A stretch of 64,000 nucleotides of DNA, from the NCBI RefSeq assembly GCF_040901545.1, contig NZ_JBBDYL010000050.1:1-64000 (forward strand). Direction: 5' to 3'. This DNA is from Sulfuricaulis sp040901545 (GTDB lineage: Bacteria; Pseudomonadota; Gammaproteobacteria; Acidiferrobacterales; Sulfurifustaceae). Under the pieces are notes generated by a model, which ran no database searches, was not told the origin of the DNA, and saw nothing but the letters and a program-made list of their open reading frames with translations. The first letter of the stretch is position 1. Every line of letters starts with the position of its first letter. The position numbers and the translations under genes are program-made. Below are positions 60,696 to 64,000 of this stretch, in pieces.

Positions 60696-61868
60696 ATGCT
60701 ACGAAAAAAAAGCAGGAATTCCTCGCGCTCGTATCTGTACACCTGCCTGACAATTTGCGTTCTCACATCAATTTATTGGGGAGTATCGAACGTCAGGGCC
60801 GAGCCGTATCTGGCGATCCAGGAGGGTTACAAATGTTCCAAATGTCACGTCAACATGACCGGTGGCGGCAAACGTACGGACTTTGCAAACATTTATGTCC
60901 AGACTCGCCTCGCCAACGAATTCTTCGACTGGCGGAGCATTACGAAAAAGGCTGGAGAGGACGATGACAAAGCTAATCCGTACAAGACCGATTCCCAGAA
61001 CAGCTTCTTCTCCGGTCGGTTGAACGAGTATGTTGCCATCGGGGGTGATTTCCGCACGCTCTTGGAACATACCAATACTCCCGGCAGCACTCCGACGCAG
61101 GCGTTCAACCAGCGCAAACATAATATCTACCTGGAAATCGACCTGATCCCCGAGCATATTATCTTTTATCAAACGCTGTCCGATGGTGGCGATGCACGAG
61201 AAATCTTCGGGCTCCTGAAGGGGCAGTTCAAGGAGGACGTGTACTACTTTAAGTTCGGCCAGTTTTTTCTTCCTTACGGCCTGCGCCTTCAGGATGACAC
61301 CGCCTTTACCCGCGCGGTCACGGGATTCACTTATGGAATAACGGACGTGGGCGCGGAATTTGGCTACGAGCCGGGTCCCTGGGCGCTACACATCGCGACG
61401 ACCAACGGCACCGGCTCGTCCCTGGAAACCAACCGCGACAAACGACTTACGGCCTCAGTTGCCTACGTGCACAAGCTATTCCGCCTGGGCAGCTCTTACT
61501 CCACTAACAAAAACGCACAAGGCGTCGAAACCAACATTAAAGGCATTAACGCGGGGGCACAGTTCGGTCGCCTGGGTATTCTGGCCGAAGGGGGTGTTGT
61601 CGACGATTCGACGGTTGAGCAGCGTGTTGCAATCCTGGAGTTCAACTTCCTGTTCTCCAGGGGAAATAACATCAAGTTATCCTACGAGTATCACGACCCT
61701 TCCAAGGCGATTTTCGAAAACGCCCGCGAGCGCTACAGCCTGGTGTACGAACCCTTTCTGAACCAGTTTGTCCAACTCCGCCTCGGCGTCCGCGATAACC
61801 AGGGAATCCCCCAAAATCCGGGATTGAACACCACTTTTTACTTTCTTGAGTTGCATTTGTTCATGTAA
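60696..61868 (+). CDS. Haem-porin: single c-haem fused to beta-barrel
   Basis: A 390-residue protein. Signal peptide with cleavage near VRA-EP, then one haem motif CSKCH at 47-51 in the sequence EGYKCSKCHVNMTGGGKR, then about 330 residues of alternating amphipathic strands (EYVAIGGDFRTLLEH, YFKFGQFFLPYGLRL, LSYEYHDPS, FVQLRLGVRDN) like a 14-16-strand porin. The layout resembles Cyc2 of iron oxidisers, but the TGGG block after the haem differs. It could carry electrons across the outer membrane. The C-terminus is LHLFM, not a final Phe. ATG 60696 is used. Confidence 0.85.
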   Translation: MLRKKSRNSSRSYLYTCLTICVLTSIYWGVSNVRAEPYLAIQEGYKCSKCHVNMTGGGKRTDFANIYVQTRLANEFFDWRSITKKAGEDDDKANPYKTDSQNSFFSGRLNEYVAIGGDFRTLLEHTNTPGSTPTQAFNQRKHNIYLEIDLIPEHIIFYQTLSDGGDAREIFGLLKGQFKEDVYYFKFGQFFLPYGLRLQDDTAFTRAVTGFTYGITDVGAEFGYEPGPWALHIATTNGTGSSLETNRDKRLTASVAYVHKLFRLGSSYSTNKNAQGVETNIKGINAGAQFGRLGILAEGGVVDDSTVEQRVAILEFNFLFSRGNNIKLSYEYHDPSKAIFENARERYSLVYEPFLNQFVQLRLGVRDNQGIPQNPGLNTTFYFLELHLFM

Positions 61869-61888
61869 TAACAATATGGAGAGCGCTT

Positions 61889-63148
61889 ATGGACGATTCA
61901 TTGCCTGGAAAGCCTGAACCGAAGACCGGGTCGACTAGCGTGTCGCAATTGGTCGAGTTCGCTTCTGATGCCGCTTTCGCCATAAATGATCGGCACCAAA
62001 TAATCTCCTGGAACCAAAGAGCGGAACAGCTACTCGGTTATGCGCCGGACGAGGTAATCGGTCGGGGCTGCGAGGAAATCCTGCAGTCCGTGTTGCCCGG
62101 CGGCGAACCCCTGTGCCGGCCCAACTGCGAACTGTTTCAGTGTTTTCGCAGTTCCCGCCCGAGCGGCGTGCCCAGTTGCCGCGTGCGGCGCAAGCAGGGC
62201 GATTGGGTGACCGTCGGATATTCGTCGCTGGTCATGCCGGGGCAAATTCAAGGACCACCGAGCGGTGCCGTCGTGGCGGTGGTGTTCCTGCGCGAGAAAG
62301 AAGAACAGCACGTGCAAGTGCCGCGTCGAGGAGTATTGCAGATATTCGCTCTGGGTAAATTCGGATTGGCGGCCAGCGGGCGCGGAATGGCGGTCGAAAA
62401 ATGGAAGCGCCGGCAGGCCGTGACGTTGTTGAAATTTCTGGTGACCCACTTGGACCGCCCGGTGCACCGCGAACGTATCCTGGACTGCCTGTGGCCCGAT
62501 GTCGATGAAGAACGTGGGTGGGGCCGGCTCAAAGTGACGATGTACTACCTGCGCACGCAACTGCGCGCGAGCAGCGCCGGCGAAGATGCCGTGCGAACCA
62601 TGGGAGATGCCTACCTGCTCAGGCGTGATGCGGTGTGGGTGGATGCGGAAAACTTTGAAAAGCTGGTAACCGAAGGTCGTGCGCTGCAAAGTAAGGGGCG
62701 CGGCGACGAGGCACTGCGTTGTTACGACAAGGCGCAATTTCTGTACCGCGGCGACTACCTCGAACAAGACGTATTTGCCGACTGGTGTGCCGAGGAACGC
62801 GAGCGCCTCGGTGAACTCTATATGGAAATGCTGACTCGCAAAGCAGAATGCCATGCGCAGCGCAGCGAATACGTGGAAGCCGCGCAAGTTTGCCGCAAAG
62901 GTCTGGTCCACGACCCGTGCCGTGAAAGCTTCCACCGTTCCTTGATGCAGTATCTTGTGCGCCTTGGGAGAGCTGACTGGGCGATCGCTCAATTCCGCCA
63001 CTGCCAGACCGTGCTCGCCCGCGAATTCGGCGTCGAGCCGATGCCCGAAACTCAACGTCTGTACCGGGAAATATTAGCGCGGGAAAATGTGGATGCTATG
63101 GCTGCTCCAACCGTTTCCATCTCCTCAGCGACTGCGCGCGCCATGTAG
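61889..63148 (+). CDS. PAS-BTAD transcriptional regulator
   Basis: A 419-residue regulator. A PAS domain (20-140) carries five cysteines at 61, 76, 80, 85 and 97 (LCRPNC, LFQCF), which may bind metal, haem or Fe-S. A SARP-type winged helix follows at 165-250 (KWKRRQAVTLLKFLV, DCLWPDVDEERGWGRLKVTMYYLRTQL), then a BTAD helical domain at 255-400. It closes the cytochrome gene row, 20 bases after the haem-porin, so it is probably its local regulator. Confidence 0.9.
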   Translation: MDDSLPGKPEPKTGSTSVSQLVEFASDAAFAINDRHQIISWNQRAEQLLGYAPDEVIGRGCEEILQSVLPGGEPLCRPNCELFQCFRSSRPSGVPSCRVRRKQGDWVTVGYSSLVMPGQIQGPPSGAVVAVVFLREKEEQHVQVPRRGVLQIFALGKFGLAASGRGMAVEKWKRRQAVTLLKFLVTHLDRPVHRERILDCLWPDVDEERGWGRLKVTMYYLRTQLRASSAGEDAVRTMGDAYLLRRDAVWVDAENFEKLVTEGRALQSKGRGDEALRCYDKAQFLYRGDYLEQDVFADWCAEERERLGELYMEMLTRKAECHAQRSEYVEAAQVCRKGLVHDPCRESFHRSLMQYLVRLGRADWAIAQFRHCQTVLAREFGVEPMPETQRLYREILARENVDAMAAPTVSISSATARAM

Positions 63149-63373
63149 GGCTGGGGAACCCCCGACCTCCTCGGGGGCGGGTGCGTAACCACTCTTCGGC
63201 GCACCCGGCCACACCGCAAGCTGCATTGCCGTTGCAAATTTCAAGCCCTGTCAAGGCCGCCGTCCGCTGGCTGTCGGGAATCACGGGTGGCGCGCGTGTT
63301 ACCAGATTGTCACCGCGGCATGTTTTAAGGTAACCACAATACACATGGAGCGGGCTTGATAGAGTTGGCCTTG

Positions 63374-63637
63374 ATGGTTAGATCGCAAATCATTCAGTCA
63401 TTCGTTGCCCGGATCTGGCTCGAACGCGCCGCCGATGAGGATCCGAAATGGCGCGGCCATATCCAGCACATTCAGGGAGGAGAAGAAATCTACTTTCAGG
63501 ACCTCACGGAAATGGCCGAGTTCCTGGAACAAGTGAGCGGGATACCCAGTCTCGGGTTTGCCACGCATCCTGGAAATGACGACGCGATCTCGAAGCACAA
63601 CGCGGTCTCCAGCAGGAAACGGAAACCGGGTAAATGA
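63374..63637 (+). CDS. Small conserved protein, unknown
   Basis: An 87-residue protein with RIWLERAADEDPKWRGHIQHIQGGEEIYFQDLTEMAEFL split into a typical small DUF pattern: a strand-rich start, WRGHI, then a helix. I recall short proteins with this WRGHIQHVQ-type motif near stress genes but know no function. ATG 63374 is used; the upstream TTG at 63356 is also in frame. Confidence 0.72.
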   Translation: MVRSQIIQSFVARIWLERAADEDPKWRGHIQHIQGGEEIYFQDLTEMAEFLEQVSGIPSLGFATHPGNDDAISKHNAVSSRKRKPGK

Positions 63638-63697
63638 GGGAACGGCTGACTGAAATTTTCCGTCCCCGCGCGACGTCGAACTCCGGCGAGGCGCCCG

Positions 63698-63856
63698 ATG
63701 GCACTTAAACCGGGCGTAATAGCGCGGATTCTCGCGATTGCCCAGAATAAGTCGAATTGGGGCGGCAAGCTGTTTTTCGCCACGCTGCTCGCCGTATTGA
63801 TCTTTTTTTGGTGGCTGCTGATTTATTCCGGCGGCGTTTCGGGTAATCACGGTTGA
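63698..63856 (+). CDS. 52-residue single-TM protein
   Basis: The frame opens MALKPGVIARILAIAQNKSN and continues into a hydrophobic helix (LFFATLLAVLIFFWWLLIYS) and a short Gly-rich end. GGCGAGG precedes the ATG. Small membrane protein of unknown role; the following partial gene is on the same strand. Confidence 0.55.
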   Translation: MALKPGVIARILAIAQNKSNWGGKLFFATLLAVLIFFWWLLIYSGGVSGNHG

Positions 63857-63874
63857 TCTGAGCAAACAAAAACA

Positions 63875-64000
63875 ATGAATCCGCTTCGCTATCGTCCCGT
63901 GCGATCCATGTGGCGCCCTTTACTACCCGCTCTCATGGTGGCGGTAATCGGCCTGAGTGGTGGCGCGTTTCCATCGGTGGTCGCGGCTGCAAGTCACGTA
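63875..64000 (+). CDS. Exported protein, partial at window end
   Basis: The first 42 residues are visible: MNPLRYRPVRSMW, a hydrophobic signal segment (LLPALMVAVIGLSGG), then a probable cleavage near VVAAAS. The gene continues beyond the window, so product and length are unknown. Confidence 0.6.
   Translation, partial: MNPLRYRPVRSMWRPLLPALMVAVIGLSGGAFPSVVAAASHV

Noticed and set aside
57213..61868. Canonical Mtr-type porin-cytochrome complex
   Set aside because: No decahaem cytochromes are present; each protein has only one to three haems and the porin is itself haem-bearing.

Overview
The window is GC-rich and gene-dense. It reads as chromosomal DNA of a free-living gammaproteobacterium: fabA-fabB pair, metA-type homoserine O-succinyltransferase, nudE, yrfG, cysQ, class I fumarase, nadA, PhoP/PhoQ-like pair. 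Three c-type cytochromes, a haem-porin fusion and haem-biosynthesis-type enzymes suggest respiratory or lithotrophic metabolism. An Acidiferrobacterales-like organism is my guess only. I saw no rRNA, tRNA, CRISPR array, transposase or prophage.

Layout. 0-10.8 kb: RRM protein, HupE/DUF4198 pair, ATP-pyrophosphatase, cupin, a reverse-strand unit (nudE, cysQ, FGGY kinase), SpoIIAA-like protein, yrfG, a lipoprotein, and a P-loop ATPase next to metA. 10.9-17 kb: two-component system with a frameshifted kinase, PepSY and glycine-zipper envelope proteins, dienelactone hydrolase, DUF411 protein, MFS transporter. 17-27 kb: fumarase, then small stress, regulator and methyltransferase genes with several broken genes. 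27.8-36 kb: fabA-fabB, OmpA-like lipoprotein, DUF2238 protein, nadA, a hydroxyacid dehydrogenase, SufR-like regulator, membrane proteins. 36.4-40.6 kb: MoaD-like carrier with a BNR-repeat protein, Kelch protein, GFA protein, a broken SRPBCC gene, msrA.

41.5-45.8 kb is a compact stress module: ArsM-like methyltransferase, ECF sigma factor, ZAS anti-sigma factor, a three-part fusion (methyltransferase, membrane domain, six-cysteine bufferin-like tail) and a DsrE protein. All four transcription units carry the same promoter form, GGAAC-N17-CGTC, so the sigma factor's local regulon can be read from the DNA.

46-47.5 kb holds a class II Fic gene, visibly poorer in GC, with two identical-geometry inverted repeats upstream. 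48-49.5 kb has a cold-shock protein and a zinc alcohol dehydrogenase. From 49.6 kb to the end lies a haem and electron-transfer island: PAS kinase and CheY-like regulator, a protein with two Usp domains and four or five PCP_red-like repeats, a radical SAM/SPASM protein ending in another such repeat, a HemY-type oxidase, a triheme ZU5 lipoprotein, a diheme cytochrome c, a monoheme lipoprotein, a single-haem porin and a PAS-BTAD regulator. An FNR/DNR-like box precedes the cytochrome genes. Together this looks like an uncharacterised envelope electron-transfer system with its own haem-handling and regulatory genes.

Gene decay is notable: at least five genes are interrupted by in-frame stops or frameshifts, and one further gene survives only as a fragment. 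TAG is also the normal terminator of intact genes here, so recoding is unlikely.
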